DNA from: Amaranthus tricolor
Lineage: Eukaryota > Streptophyta > Magnoliopsida > Caryophyllales > Amaranthaceae
Direction: 5' to 3'
DNA length: 64,000 nt
Assembly: GCF_026212465.1 (NCBI RefSeq)
Contig: NC_080053.1
Coordinates: 4,985,287-5,049,286 of the forward strand
This document shows, in pieces, positions 12,143 through 22,760 of the stretch (position 1 is the first letter of the stretch; each line of letters begins with the position of its first letter). The position numbers and the translations under genes were made by a program. The notes beneath the pieces were generated by a model, which was not told the origin of the DNA, ran no database searches, and was given only the letters and a program-made list of their open reading frames with translations.

Positions 12143-12830
12143 CAATTCTTATTTTTCGCCACTCTTTTTATTTTATCGCCATTCTTATTTTAAATTAATT
12201 TAATAAAATGGCGAAAATGCCCTTGACTTATATTATGATAATGTTATTATAATAATTAGTTTTGAATTTAAATAATTTATTTACATGTTTAATTATTTTT
12301 TAATATAATAATAATATATTAATTAAAATTTAGTTGTTAATTAATTTTATCACTTCAAAAAACGCAAAATCTACACATAAAATTAATCGGAGCTAAAGCT
12401 CTGGAATCGAAGTCGTTAATAAAACTCGAGGTAATTTCTATTTTAATGTAATTCAAAATTCAAAATTAAAAAAAAATAATACCAGTCGCACTTTTTGTGC
12501 GACTCGTATTTTTGTTTTTGAATTTTCAAATTTTTTTTATTTAATTAATTTATTTTTTAAGTTATTGTTATTTAATAAATGTTGTAGTAAATTATTTTAT
12601 TTTAATATATTATTATATTATGATAATGTTATTATAATAATTAGTTTTGAATTTAAATAATTTATTTAAATGTTTAATTATTTTTTAATATAATAATAAT
12701 ATATTAATTTAAATTTAGTAGTTAATTAATTTTTAATATAATAATTGTTAATAAATTTTTCAGGGCTAAATTTATAATTTTATTAAAAAGAGGTGGCAAT
12801 AAAATGAAAAGAGTGACGATGAATAACAAT
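12143..12830. mobile_element. non-autonomous element with long imperfect terminal inverted repeats
   Basis: The left end (ATTCTTATTTTTCGCCACTC) and the complement of the right end (ATTGTTATTCATCGTCACTC) match over about 40 bp, down to TTTATTTTATCGCCA. Inside is a near-perfect direct repeat of about 95 bp (12230-12325 and 12615-12712). A perfect short hairpin, GTCGCAC-TTTTT-GTGCGAC, lies near 12486-12505. There is no coding capacity. The superfamily is uncertain: a MULE-like or other TIR element. Confidence 0.6.
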
Positions 12831-13142
12831 ACCAAAAAAATTTGTATGTCCTGCCCTTATCATACATAATAATGCTTTTCCATTCTGCAATAAAAAATTA
12901 AGATAAATGTGTGGTTACGTTTGTGAGCGGGTGGATATGATAAATAATAGTCTTACATGTTAAGAGTAATATTGGGTAAGTGATGGATATAATGAGGCCG
13001 CATGTCCTGCTCTTGTCCATTCACTATGTCACGTATCAATGTCCATTCACTCCGCTCCATATCCATACTATACTACTATATACTATTAATATCATAAAGT
13101 ATATAAACCTTTATATATTACTTATTAAAATAAAAAAAAAAA

Positions 13143-13278
13143 AGTCCAATCAAAGGTGCTTATTAATTAAGTTTAGATATTAGTTCACAGATAAATGATA
13201 CTATAATTTATAAATTATATTACCATTTATCTCTGAACTAATATCTAACTTAATTAATATGCACCTTTGATTAGTCTG
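13143..13278. repeat. foldback palindrome, arms of about 66 bp
   Basis: The left arm starts near GTCCAATCAAAGGTGCTTAT and the right arm ends near ATGCACCTTTGATTAGTC. The arms pair almost completely with hardly any spacer, with only a few mismatches and one indel. The RNA or single strand would make a long hairpin. It is likely a foldback MITE. The flanks are too AT-rich to fix a target duplication. Confidence 0.8.
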
Positions 13279-13386
13279 TTCTAATATTTAAATAAATATT
13301 TTGTAAGATATGAGGCGTATATAAGGCTTATATTCACTACAAAATAAAAAGTTTTGGCAACGAAGCATTTTTAGCCATTTTTTATA

Positions 13387-13660
13387 CTCCCTCCTATTCA
13401 CCTTAGGAGTCTCATTTGACTTTTTACGGATTTTAAGGAGAGTCAAAAGTGGGACCCAAATGGTAGGAAAGAGAGTGGTATTATGGGTTTTTTTAATGTA
13501 AGGAAGGAAAATTAGTATTGGTAATAGAGGGTATAATTGAAAATAGAATAAAGCTACTAAGGACATAAAAGTCAAAAACCCATACCAAAAATAGAAATGA
13601 GACAATTAAGGTGACTTGACTATAAAAGAAAATGAGACACATAAGCTGAATAGGAGAGAG
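13387..13660. repeat. Stowaway-like MITE nested in the CACTA element
   Basis: The ends CTCCCTCCTATTCA and the complement CTCTCTCCTATTCA pair, and continue with GTCTCATTT on both arms. TA flanks both sides (13385-13386 and 13661-13662), the Tc1/mariner target duplication. Confidence 0.8.
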
Positions 13661-14161
13661 TATTATATGTCGCAAAAGTGTATTTTTTCACCTTTTTGTA
13701 ACTAAATGGGTGACAAAACATCTATTTTATCGTCCTTCTTGTCGCTAAAACTAAAAGGATTTCATATAATAAATAAAAATTGAATATTTATTATTATTTT
13801 TATTTAATTATAATAACAAATATTAAATTACTTTTTTATAAATAACATACTAAATATAAACATAAAATAATAATATATTAAAAATAACAATTAAAAGATA
13901 AAATTAATTATTAATAAAATAACATATAATATATAAAAAATTCAAGTTAATGTTAAACAAAAGTTATAAAATTAATTATTGTAAATAGAAGATATAAAAA
14001 TATATAAAAGTAAATAAAATTAACAATTTGAATAATCTTATACATACTTATCAAGATTAATATACATTTAAGGTTACATTCAAAATGGAAGCACGTGAAT
14101 ACAATGGAAGGTTTGAACTATTGAAATATTGGAGTAAAAAGAAAGCAAGATTAAAAACCTC

Positions 14162-14311
14162 TTATGGCTCCAATACTGGGGGTGGTAATGGTGCTGGTGC
14201 TGGAGCTGGAGAGTTCCAAGGCGGTGGCACGGGTTCGATAGACATAAGAAGTTGAGAATATGTAGGCAATACTAGCATTGCCCATATTATAATTAGTATA
14301 TTCACCACCAT
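14162..14311 (-). other. small open frame, secreted proline-rich peptide-like (49 codons)
   Basis: From ATG at 14311 the minus strand reads a hydrophobic leader (MVVNILIIIWAMLVLPTYSQ) and then a proline-rich tail with SPAPAPAPLPPPVLEP. This looks like a signal peptide plus an arabinogalactan-type tail. It sits in the GC-richer core of the CACTA element and could be a captured gene fragment or chance. There is no evidence of expression. Confidence 0.25.
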
Positions 14312-14703
14312 ATTTTGATTGGAAGGAAAGGAGAAAACCACTTGAGAATCGCCGGAAAGGCGCCGGACAGAGGGGTGAGAAGTAGAGACAAGGAGGATAA
14401 AAAATAGAAAGTATGGAAAAGTTGGAGAAGAAGATAAATAGGTTTGAAGAATGATACAATAAAGGGATTGAAGTTTGAATTTAAAATTCGGATAAATATT
14501 TAGCGACAAAAGGTCTATCACCTTATTTGTCACTAAAAACTACACTTTTGAATTTGAAAAATAGGAAATGGTTTAGTGACAAAGTTTTTGTCGCTAAACT
14601 TGTAGCTAGTTCTCTCGACAAAGCATTTGTGTCGCTATTATTGACGCTAAACATATTTATACAAAATGCGGGTTTGTCTCCGGAATGAATTCTTAGTGTA
14701 GTG

Positions 14704-16040
14704 TATTAAATATGAGAGATATGGTGTGAATGGTTTTGAATACATAACATGAATGGTAGGAGTGTGCGTGAATAGGAGCAAAGTGCGAATGCAGTAACTA
14801 AGTTTCTCTTAACATTGAATCACCAAATTTTTGAATAGTCTCTCGCATACAACCAAAAACATCTGTTGGGGCCAAACTTTTAAAAGAATACATATATCTC
14901 AAGGGTGGGCTTCAACCGAAAATGTGAACCCTCAAAAAATGAATATATTGTAAAATTATTATTTAATACAAAAACAATTATAAATATTACTAAATAGTTT
15001 TAAATGTGAAAAATCGTCTTATCCAATCAATTATACACATTTTGCTAATAATTAGTTGAAGACCCTAAATTTTAAAACCTCATTATCAAAAACACACACT
15101 GTATAAGAAGAATAGCAAATTTTCCGACAAATAATAACTAAACTATGTATATACAGTTCAAAAGAGAGAAATGAATGACTAAAGAAATACTCGGAAAAAA
15201 AATGGTGGCATAAATAATGTAATTGCACAACAAAACCTTTGACTAGTAATCCATTGTTCGTTATATTCCTCCCAGAATCAAACCCAAAAAAATTCATATA
15301 TAGGCGATAAATAATTTTCCAAATTCAAAATAATAATCACCGTCATACAATCCACTAATTCATAAGAACTTTGTGTCAAGTGTCACTATACAATGCATTT
15401 TAAAAGCGCTTTACGCCAAGTCTCACACTTATAATGTTAGGTTGTTTTGGAACTCATTCCATTAGTTTCCCTGATGCAATCCAAATTATCAATAAAGAGT
15501 TTTATTTAATGTGGTTTTAATTGTAATAGAATAATTGACATTGAGATAGACTCTACATATTCATATTAATATTTTTATTAATAATGTCTTTTTTAGCTTT
15601 ATAAGAGAATATAACTCATAAATTGATGTAAGGTTAATCAGTGTTGGGTGACCACACTCCCTTCACATTTCCAAATGCAACGCAACGTAAACTGAGAGTT
15701 TATAAAAAAGGCTAATAAAGTTAAAGTACTATACATTGAAAGCAACTTATGCAATCTAATTTTAGCTTATAGATTCATAACAAAAGAGTCATCAAAAATA
15801 CTCTTAGTATGTATTACACAAACAAAACACACATTAAGCAACATTATATATGGTACGATTGTAGATTTTTCAACTTTTACTACTTTTAATGATCATCAAA
15901 AACATACAAGTTTACTGATTTATGTATTCATTACTAAGATATAATTCTAGCCTCCAATTTAAAAGGTAATATCCAATCATACTACTATTCAACTATATAT
16001 CATTATGCATGATAACACTATTAACACTTTAATTAAGTAT
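14704..16040. other. no recognised gene; AT-rich
   Basis: No domain-bearing frame, RNA gene or terminal repeat was found. Confidence 0.5.
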
Positions 16041-16042
16041 TA

Positions 16043-16302
16043 CTTTCTCTGGTTTTAATAGTTGCTACATTTCTATTTTTCACGCTATCTAATGAACGAT
16101 TTTAATCTTTAATATCCATAATTTCATATGATAAAAAATTCTAAAAAGATTAATATTATGAAAATATGCATTAAGACAAATCAAATAAGATCTCACTTGA
16201 CTATGCTTTACATTATACATTGAGAAATATATGCCAAATAAGATAAGTTGATGAACAATAGTTGTTATAGGAACTGTAGCAACTATTAAAATCAGGAGGA
16301 AG
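16043..16302. repeat. Stowaway-like MITE
   Basis: The left end CTTTCTCTGGTTTTAATAG mirrors the right end (CTATTAAAATCAGGAGGAAG) over more than 25 bp including GTTGCTACA. TA flanks at 16041-16042 and 16303-16304. The core contains AATCAAATAAGATCTCACTT, shared with copies at 39484, 40151, 45938, 54311 and 54718. Confidence 0.82.
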
Positions 16303-16326
16303 TATTATGTATTATGATTAGACTTA

Positions 16327-16640
16327 CAGCCCATTTGGTAGGTGGTATTAAACGGTGGTAATGGAAATGAAAACTAGTGTAATTTTGTTTGAATAATCTC
16401 TTGCTACCTTGATGGTCATGCTTGTCCAACTTCAATCATCTCATTTTCTTCATAAATTTCATTCCAATGCATTATTATCGGGAGAGGTGGTATTAGGTGG
16501 TAATGAAAATTTGTAACCAAAAAAACTTTTTTGTAATCAAAGTTTCATTACCATGGTAATGAAATAAAACATTTGATAAAAATTTTACGCTATAAATCAT
16601 TCTCATTACCACCATTTAGCACCACTAACCAAACGGGTCG
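16327..16640. repeat. MITE family A, copy A
   Basis: The left end CCCATTTGGTAGGTGGTATT and the complement of the right end (CCCGTTTGGTTAGTGGTGCT) pair over about 40 bp, through AAACGGTGGTAATG. The interior has no gene. Such TTTGGT-ended MITEs occur in several superfamilies. The target duplication is ambiguous here. Confidence 0.75.
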
Positions 16641-16799
16641 TTAGTATTGATAATTATCATGCATTATCAACAAGTGGTGAAAGATTCAATATCAGGACTT
16701 TGTTGAATTTTGTAAAAGGTCCTACATGTTATTAACCAAAACAATTTGTAAAAAATAAAACTGAACCTACGCCGTGCATGGCGTAGGTATAATCCTAGT

Positions 16800-16930
16800 T
16801 AGGGATGGTCATGGGTCCAGGACCCTGTTGGATCCGCTCCGGACTCGCCCTTTTTTTAAGGGTCTGGGTCTTAATTTTTGAGACCCATCGGATCCGGGTT
16901 GGATCTGGATCCAAAAAAATCTAACGGGTC
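16800..16930. repeat. hAT-type element end, truncated
   Basis: It begins TAGGGATGGTCATGGGTCC, directly after the Helitron 3' end. It is full of GGGTC and GGATCC units, as in subterminal parts of plant hAT elements. No opposite end was found up to 18 kb. Confidence 0.4.
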
Positions 16931-18187
16931 CAAGTAAAGTACTAAGGTGCAGATTAAAATGAGATTAATTTTTACGACTGTTTCATAACTAGTGTATTTA
17001 GTTCCTTATAGTGTCTGTTATTTGTAGAGTTTATCCATACTTTTGTGCCCCATAACTATACACCAATTAAATTGGATGCAACACGTACATATGAAACAAA
17101 GAAACAAGAACTTATGCTCGAACAATTGCATAACTTTTATCAAGATCGAAAAGGCATTGCCTTGAAGAACAACAAAATGCTCAAACAAACACTTAAAAGT
17201 GTTGGAACGAGCATCCTACTACTGGAACAAGCACTTCTTTTGAGCTTGTTTCTTCGTTTCATACTCTGCTTTGTAACTTTAAGAATTTGAACCTTCTTCC
17301 ATAAGCTTATTTTCCCAATACATAAGTGTATTTAGAGATATCCTAACATGATCTAATGTTCCATCAATCCTTCCTCCATATATATATAGATTATTTTAGA
17401 ATTCATTCTAAAAAAAAATGATTATAAAATCTCATTTCATGCATCAATTTCAATGTCTTTATGGACAGAAATAAGACCTACTACGACACACATAACAAAT
17501 GATCACATCCTAGTGATATCTCTTCGGATTTGAATCACAAAACTCATCCACTTGAAGATGAAGTACACATGAAATAACGAAAATAATGACATTTCTTTGA
17601 CACATTATAATGGTTAGAGTCGTATCTTTTCATGAGTTTTTGAAGTCTATATATCTTTCCTTAAAACGGCCAACTTGGAAAGTATATAATCTAGTGATTC
17701 TTCTTATGTATAAATATATAGTTATCGGATACTTAACCTGTAGCTCTTCACCTCTAGACCTTGATAACTTTGATGGACGATTACCTTGTTCATCATGGTC
17801 TTAAGCAATTTTCAGTCTCTAACACTTTAGACGTACAGTTGTCCAAAGAGAACTTTGCCACATTGAATCCAAGAGACAACTTTAATCATGAGTGTTTTGG
17901 GCTCTCTCTATCGATTTAAGTTAACATAACCTGATTTGAATTGACGTTTTTTTAGTTGAACCAAGGCTTTACTGGAAGTATATAAGTAGATTCTTCTTAC
18001 GTATAAATATGTAGTACTCATGACTTTACTGAAAAAAACATATAAATTAAACTTAGTTTCAAAAATCAAGAGTTATAACCCCAGTACGATAAGACATTGC
18101 TCTTGGTTGTGCAACAGAGCAATATCACGAGACTTACTATTATATAATTGATTATAAGCTCTAGCTAAAATTGTCTGCAATCTTTAT
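16931..18187. other. no recognised gene
   Basis: An 81-codon frame at 17045-17290 has no recognisable domain and no splice or promoter support. The rest is AT-rich. Confidence 0.45.
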
Positions 18188-18687
18188 TAGGTCTGTACAA
18201 AGTTTGGTCTAAACCGTAAACCAAACCGAAATTTTAGTATTTGGTCTGGTTTACGGTTTAAATGGTCAGGTCTGGTTTTTTTTCAAATTAAATTAAGGTT
18301 TACGGTCTGGTCTCGGTTTTTTTATTTTTTAGACCAGACCAGACCACAAACCGTACTATGGTCAAAAATCATAATTTTTTGTAGTTAAAAAATTAAGCTG
18401 CTACCTAGATATTTTAAGATGTAACAGTATATACTTGAATGATGTTGATGTTATCAACTAATTACAAATTAGTATATTTATTAATTGTAGGTGTGAAATA
18501 TTTGCATAAATACATGTATTAATCTGGATTAAAATATAAAAATAAAAAACCGTAGACCAGACCAGACCGGACTGTTGTAAAACGGTTTGTTCCAACCAGC
18601 CTGGTCCAAATTTTTTTCAGACCGAAATTTCTAATTTGGTCTGATTTTAGTATCAGATCAGACCAAACTGAACCGTATTCACCTCTA
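18188..18687. mobile_element. hAT-type MITE with perfect 8-bp target duplication
   Basis: The ends are TAGGTCTGTACAAAG and, on the complement of the right end, TAGAGGTGAATACGG. ATCTTTAT is repeated exactly at 18180-18187 and 18688-18695. Both arms are dense in GGTCTGGT and its complement. There is no open reading frame of note, so it would depend on a transposase elsewhere. Confidence 0.88.
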
Positions 18688-18695
18688 ATCTTTAT

Positions 18696-19329
18696 AAATT
18701 GCCACCAATTCTATAGGTTTGGTATTCATCATATTGAATTACATGTCACGTAATATTTTTGAGTAGTGTATTACTACAAGATATATTTTTCAAAATATTT
18801 CTACTAAAGCCAACATCAACCTATTTCTTTGTATATGAGCATTATATTACAATAAGATATTTTCTTTTAAATTTTCTTTGAAAATAATATTTTTGAATTA
18901 AAAAGCTACTTAAGATTTCCAATTTTTGATTAAAATACAATATATTCTAAAATCCTCTATCTATTTTATAAGAAATATCATACTTTATACTAATAACATG
19001 TAATTTCATTTCTATTTAAAATTTATATTTACATATATATTTATAATAATAAAACGTATATTTTCTTAACCATTCCACTAGATTACCCGCACGAGTTATA
19101 TCCTCTCTCAATACATTTCCTTTCTTTTTTCTTATTATATACCCTAATAATAACCAAATGCATGATCATTAATAGGGAGAAAAAAATGCTTGTAAATTCA
19201 AAAAAATTACATTAAAATTGGATTGACATTGTGATTTAAGTCGATATAAATTACAAATAATACCATAACCTTTTCAATTTTCGATTCAAATAAAGGGTTA
19301 GTGATTTTGATATTTTCCTTGGTGATTAA
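18696..19329. other. 3' flank of the methylesterase gene, AT-rich
   Basis: This is the downstream side of the minus-strand gene that stops at 19330. No other gene is seen. Confidence 0.5.
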
Positions 19330-20843
19330 TTATTTAGTAAAAAGAAAATTGGTACTGTAGGTAGCAGCAATTTTATGAAGCACTTGGAAAAGTTCAAAAG
19401 GAGTGGATAACATTGGGCAATGGTCACTAGGAACAGTATACACTTCAGCTGGTGGCCAACTCTTGACCAGACCATCTTGTTCTTCAACTGGAAAAAATTT
19501 ATCATGCAATGTCCTGATGTAAACACGTGGCACATCATCAACGTACTTACTTTCTTGGCTTTTGTTATTCATAGCTCTAATTGGGCATGGTTTTAATAGC
19601 ATTCCCGCTAATGTCGCATCCTGAAACATACATTTTTAATCGTTTAATGAAAGGGCAGATTCAGGATTCTAGAAATAAGGTGGCATAATATTCTTTTAAT
19701 ATGTATTTTTAAGCACGATTAAAATAAAACTTAATTTTTTTGTATTATCTCGATAAAGCATAAAACAGAATAATAGAGCACTTGATTGTTTTATCGTCTA
19801 ATCCACAAAAGCCAATTCTTCGGGTTTTAATCTGCAACAAAATCACTTACAATTATTATCATTAATTATTAAGAAATCAATAAAAAAACAAAATAAACAT
19901 TCACGAATTCACGCTTATGCGCTCATTTTATACCAAAAAAACTAATATTTGAGTATCATATAGTTACTGACTATTTCTCGATCATTAAAATTTTTTTAAA
20001 ATATAATCTATCATTTAAAATAAAATAAACGTATTAGAAAAAATATGATACATATAACTTCGTAGAGTGAAAAGAATATATAAACAGTAAAGTACTATTG
20101 CTTTATTTAACTTAGTGTAGAATAAAAATAATAAACTTTAAAGGCTAATAATTAAACCCAATTGAAACAATTTTTCTGTTTTATGGATCTTAGGTGAAAA
20201 ATGTAATTTAACTTAGTTAGCCAATTGGATTTTCTATAATTAATTGACTTAAATTTTAATGATGTGTCAGAATGTCAGTAATAATATGCCTCAGCTAGAT
20301 TTTATGGTCGTAATTGTAAGAAAATATTGTGAATAATGAGTTAATGACATACATTGATTTTTTTGCTGTGAATATAGTTCAACATTTCTATTTTATTTTC
20401 TGACAGTATGTCAGCATTTCTTGTCATAGTTTAATCTACTATTGTAGGTATCTATTAGTTGTTATAATCACTTCTTTCTCTTTTTGTTTTTTCGATGATC
20501 TACTCCTAGTCTTTCTTGGTGGTAATTATCTACAATATCTAGTGTTTATAATGTGGTAAGGGGTGTTATCAGCAAAAAATATAAAAATATTGGATTATTT
20601 AAAAATTATCATCACAGCAAATAGACAATACTTATGATTATTGATGACAAATTTTTTCAATTACTTCCATTTTGTAAGTGGTTCTTAAACATTATAAGTT
20701 TAGGAAGTTGCAAATTCTCTCCGGCCTACTTATTATCCAAACTCAAAGAGTACAACCAACACATATATAGTATATATATCAATTTAATCATGAGTTTAAA
20801 GTTATGGTTGTTGGATCTACATCACATCTGAGACAAGATTTTA

Positions 20844-21333
20844 TGTTGGGATGGGTTATCCTACATCGACAAATTGAAAATGGTGTACACACTTTATAAG
20901 TTATTAGAGTACAAGTCCTTCTTCCCATTGTCATATGGTTTTGGGATAATATATTTCTCCTTGGTTTATGAAGTGTGTGCACCTCATGTCTCCCCGTTAA
21001 TGTGCTGGCATTTACAATAAGTCCAGCCTAATTTAACTTGGTATCCGAGCTGATGGTTCGATCAAAAATTAAAAAATGGTAGGTCCGAAAAGAATGACGT
21101 TCCTACCCTAATTCATTACTCCCACATGCAAACTTGGCGGGGTTCACATGTGAGGGAGGATGTTGGGATGGATTATCCCACATCGATAAATTAAAGATGG
21201 TGTGCACACTTTATAAATTATTGGAGTCTTTCTTTCCATTGCCATATAGTTTAGGATAAAATATATCTCCTTGGCTTATGAAGTGTTTGCACCTCGTGTC
21301 TGACATTTATAATAAGTCCAGCCTAATTTAACA
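20844..21333 (+). mobile_element. TRIM-type retrotransposon in methylesterase intron 3
   Basis: Two similar LTRs, 20844-21038 and 21161-21333, both start TGTTGGGATG and finish in AGCCTAATTTAAC. Directly after the first comes TTGGTATCCGAGCTGATGG, a recognisable tRNA-Met type primer site. GTGAGGGAGGA, a purine tract, precedes the second. The internal part is only about 120 bp and non-coding. The flanks TTTTA and TCTCA differ at two positions, both C/T changes, so the duplication is decayed or lost. Confidence 0.85.
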
Positions 21334-22189
21334 TCTCACATCGTTAAAATAGTGAGTTGTAGACTTGCATATATATTGGGTGAGCTAATCCTCCTACTAC
21401 TATAGTCTATATGTTTTGGGAAATAATAAACTTTACCAAATATGTGGGCTACAGTGAGATTATGTGATGAATTGTCACGGCCTAATAATAATTACTTAGC
21501 TTCCTTAACATAATTTCAAAATCCAATGATGAAATCTTGTAATATTGAATCGTGAGTCTATGATGCATTCACTTATAATAACTCAAATAAATATCATGTA
21601 TTGGAGTTGAAAACATATTTCAAACTTTTGATTTAAGTACTTGAATTGGTTATTTGACATAAATAAAAAACTTAAATAATTCTCAAAATTTCAAACATTT
21701 TTTTGTTGTCGCGTAAAATTGAAATTATTTACCTCAAAAGGGGCCAATTGATATATTTTCTCACGTCGAGCTTCCTTCTTGAAAATGCCACTTGTTGGAG
21801 GATTTTCAGGTCCATCTCCATAGAAGAAGTCATAAACATCCTCAAGTTTATTTGAATCTCCTTGCATCTGCAATACAAAATCCTTAATTTTCCAAAACCA
21901 CAAGACTTTATTTGAACAAGAAAAGGTATGTTGAAATAAATAAGACGTTTCAACTTACATAATTTTGGTTGTATTTGGTGTGGAAGAAGATCCTATGCGT
22001 TGCATTTGACCCACAGTATACACTCCAACTTCTACTTTTTCCGGATAATTTCGAATAGCATCTGTGACACTGATTCCTCCAGCACTATGCCCCACTATAA
22101 TTACCTAATTCAATAACATTATACACAATTAACCTCTACTATTATTAATCTAAGTTATAAGTATAACATATGACGACTAAAGTAAATAT

Positions 22190-22760
22190 AACATTATCAT
22201 CATCCTACCCAGTGTATTTCGCTTATTGAAAAATTTTAGACAGGATTCGGAGAGGGAAGGACAGCGGCAACTCATACCCATAAAGGAGAGCGCAACCAAA
22301 GGAGTCCCCCGACTTGAAAAAGATAAGGAGATGTAGCTACACGAGAAATAAATTAAATGCATATAAATAAATTAAATAAGTAGAACCAACTACAAAAAGA
22401 AAACAAAAAACTAATAATAAAAGAAACGATAAAAGCAAGATGGCAAGAACATCAAAAGGTAATTTAAGAGGACATCAGTAGTCTAAAACATGGATATGAC
22501 GCCTCCAACTAACCCTATTCTTAGTCAGGCCCTCATAGAGGTTTAACTCAGGTAAATCAACTTTTATTTGCTCATCCCAAGTTCTCATGGCTCTTCCTCG
22601 ACTCCTCTTACCCTCTACTATAATGCTTTCTACCCTGCTCACAGGGGCCGCGAAAATCTTTATCTGCAAATATTCAAACCACCCCGATCTATTTTCGCGT
22701 ATTTTTCCAGAAATAGGGGCTATTCCTAGTTTGTAAATTACAGCCTCAAAATTTAGCATT
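22190..22760 (-). pseudogene. RTE-type LINE 3' fragment in methylesterase intron 1
   Basis: The minus-strand frame 22759-22475 ends with KRSRGRAMRTWDEQIKVDL and RVSWRRHIHVLDY, which resembles the C-terminus of RTE-type reverse transcriptase proteins. It is followed by a 3' UTR with GGGTATGAGTTGCCGCTGTC and a short GATGATGAT tail near 22195, typical of plant RTE elements. The copy is truncated at the 5' end. Confidence 0.72.

Larger units (their letters stand above)
13335..14703. mobile_element. non-autonomous CACTA element
   Basis: The termini are CACTACA (13335) and TGTAGTG (ending 14703), a perfect 7-bp inverted repeat. Many GTCGCTAAA and TTAGCGACA units lie in both subterminal regions, as expected for En/Spm-type elements. 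TATT lies directly on both sides. No transposase gene is present. It carries a Stowaway at 13387-13660 and a GC-richer stretch at 14150-14400 that may be captured sequence. Confidence 0.75.
13062..16798 (+). mobile_element. putative non-autonomous Helitron containing nested elements
   Basis: The 3' end is persuasive: a perfect 8-bp stem CCTACGCC-GTGCAT-GGCGTAGG, then TATAATC and CTAG followed by T at 16799. This is the plant Helitron signature, inserted between A and T with no duplication. The 5' end is less sure. At 13062, after an A, the sequence is TCCATACTATACTACTATAT, resembling plant Helitron starts. No Rep/helicase gene is present. The interval holds a foldback, a CACTA with its own Stowaway, another Stowaway and a MITE. 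Confidence 0.42.

Noticed and set aside
17045..17290. 81-codon frame, possible small gene
   Set aside because: No domain, no splice or promoter support; codon text does not resemble a known family.
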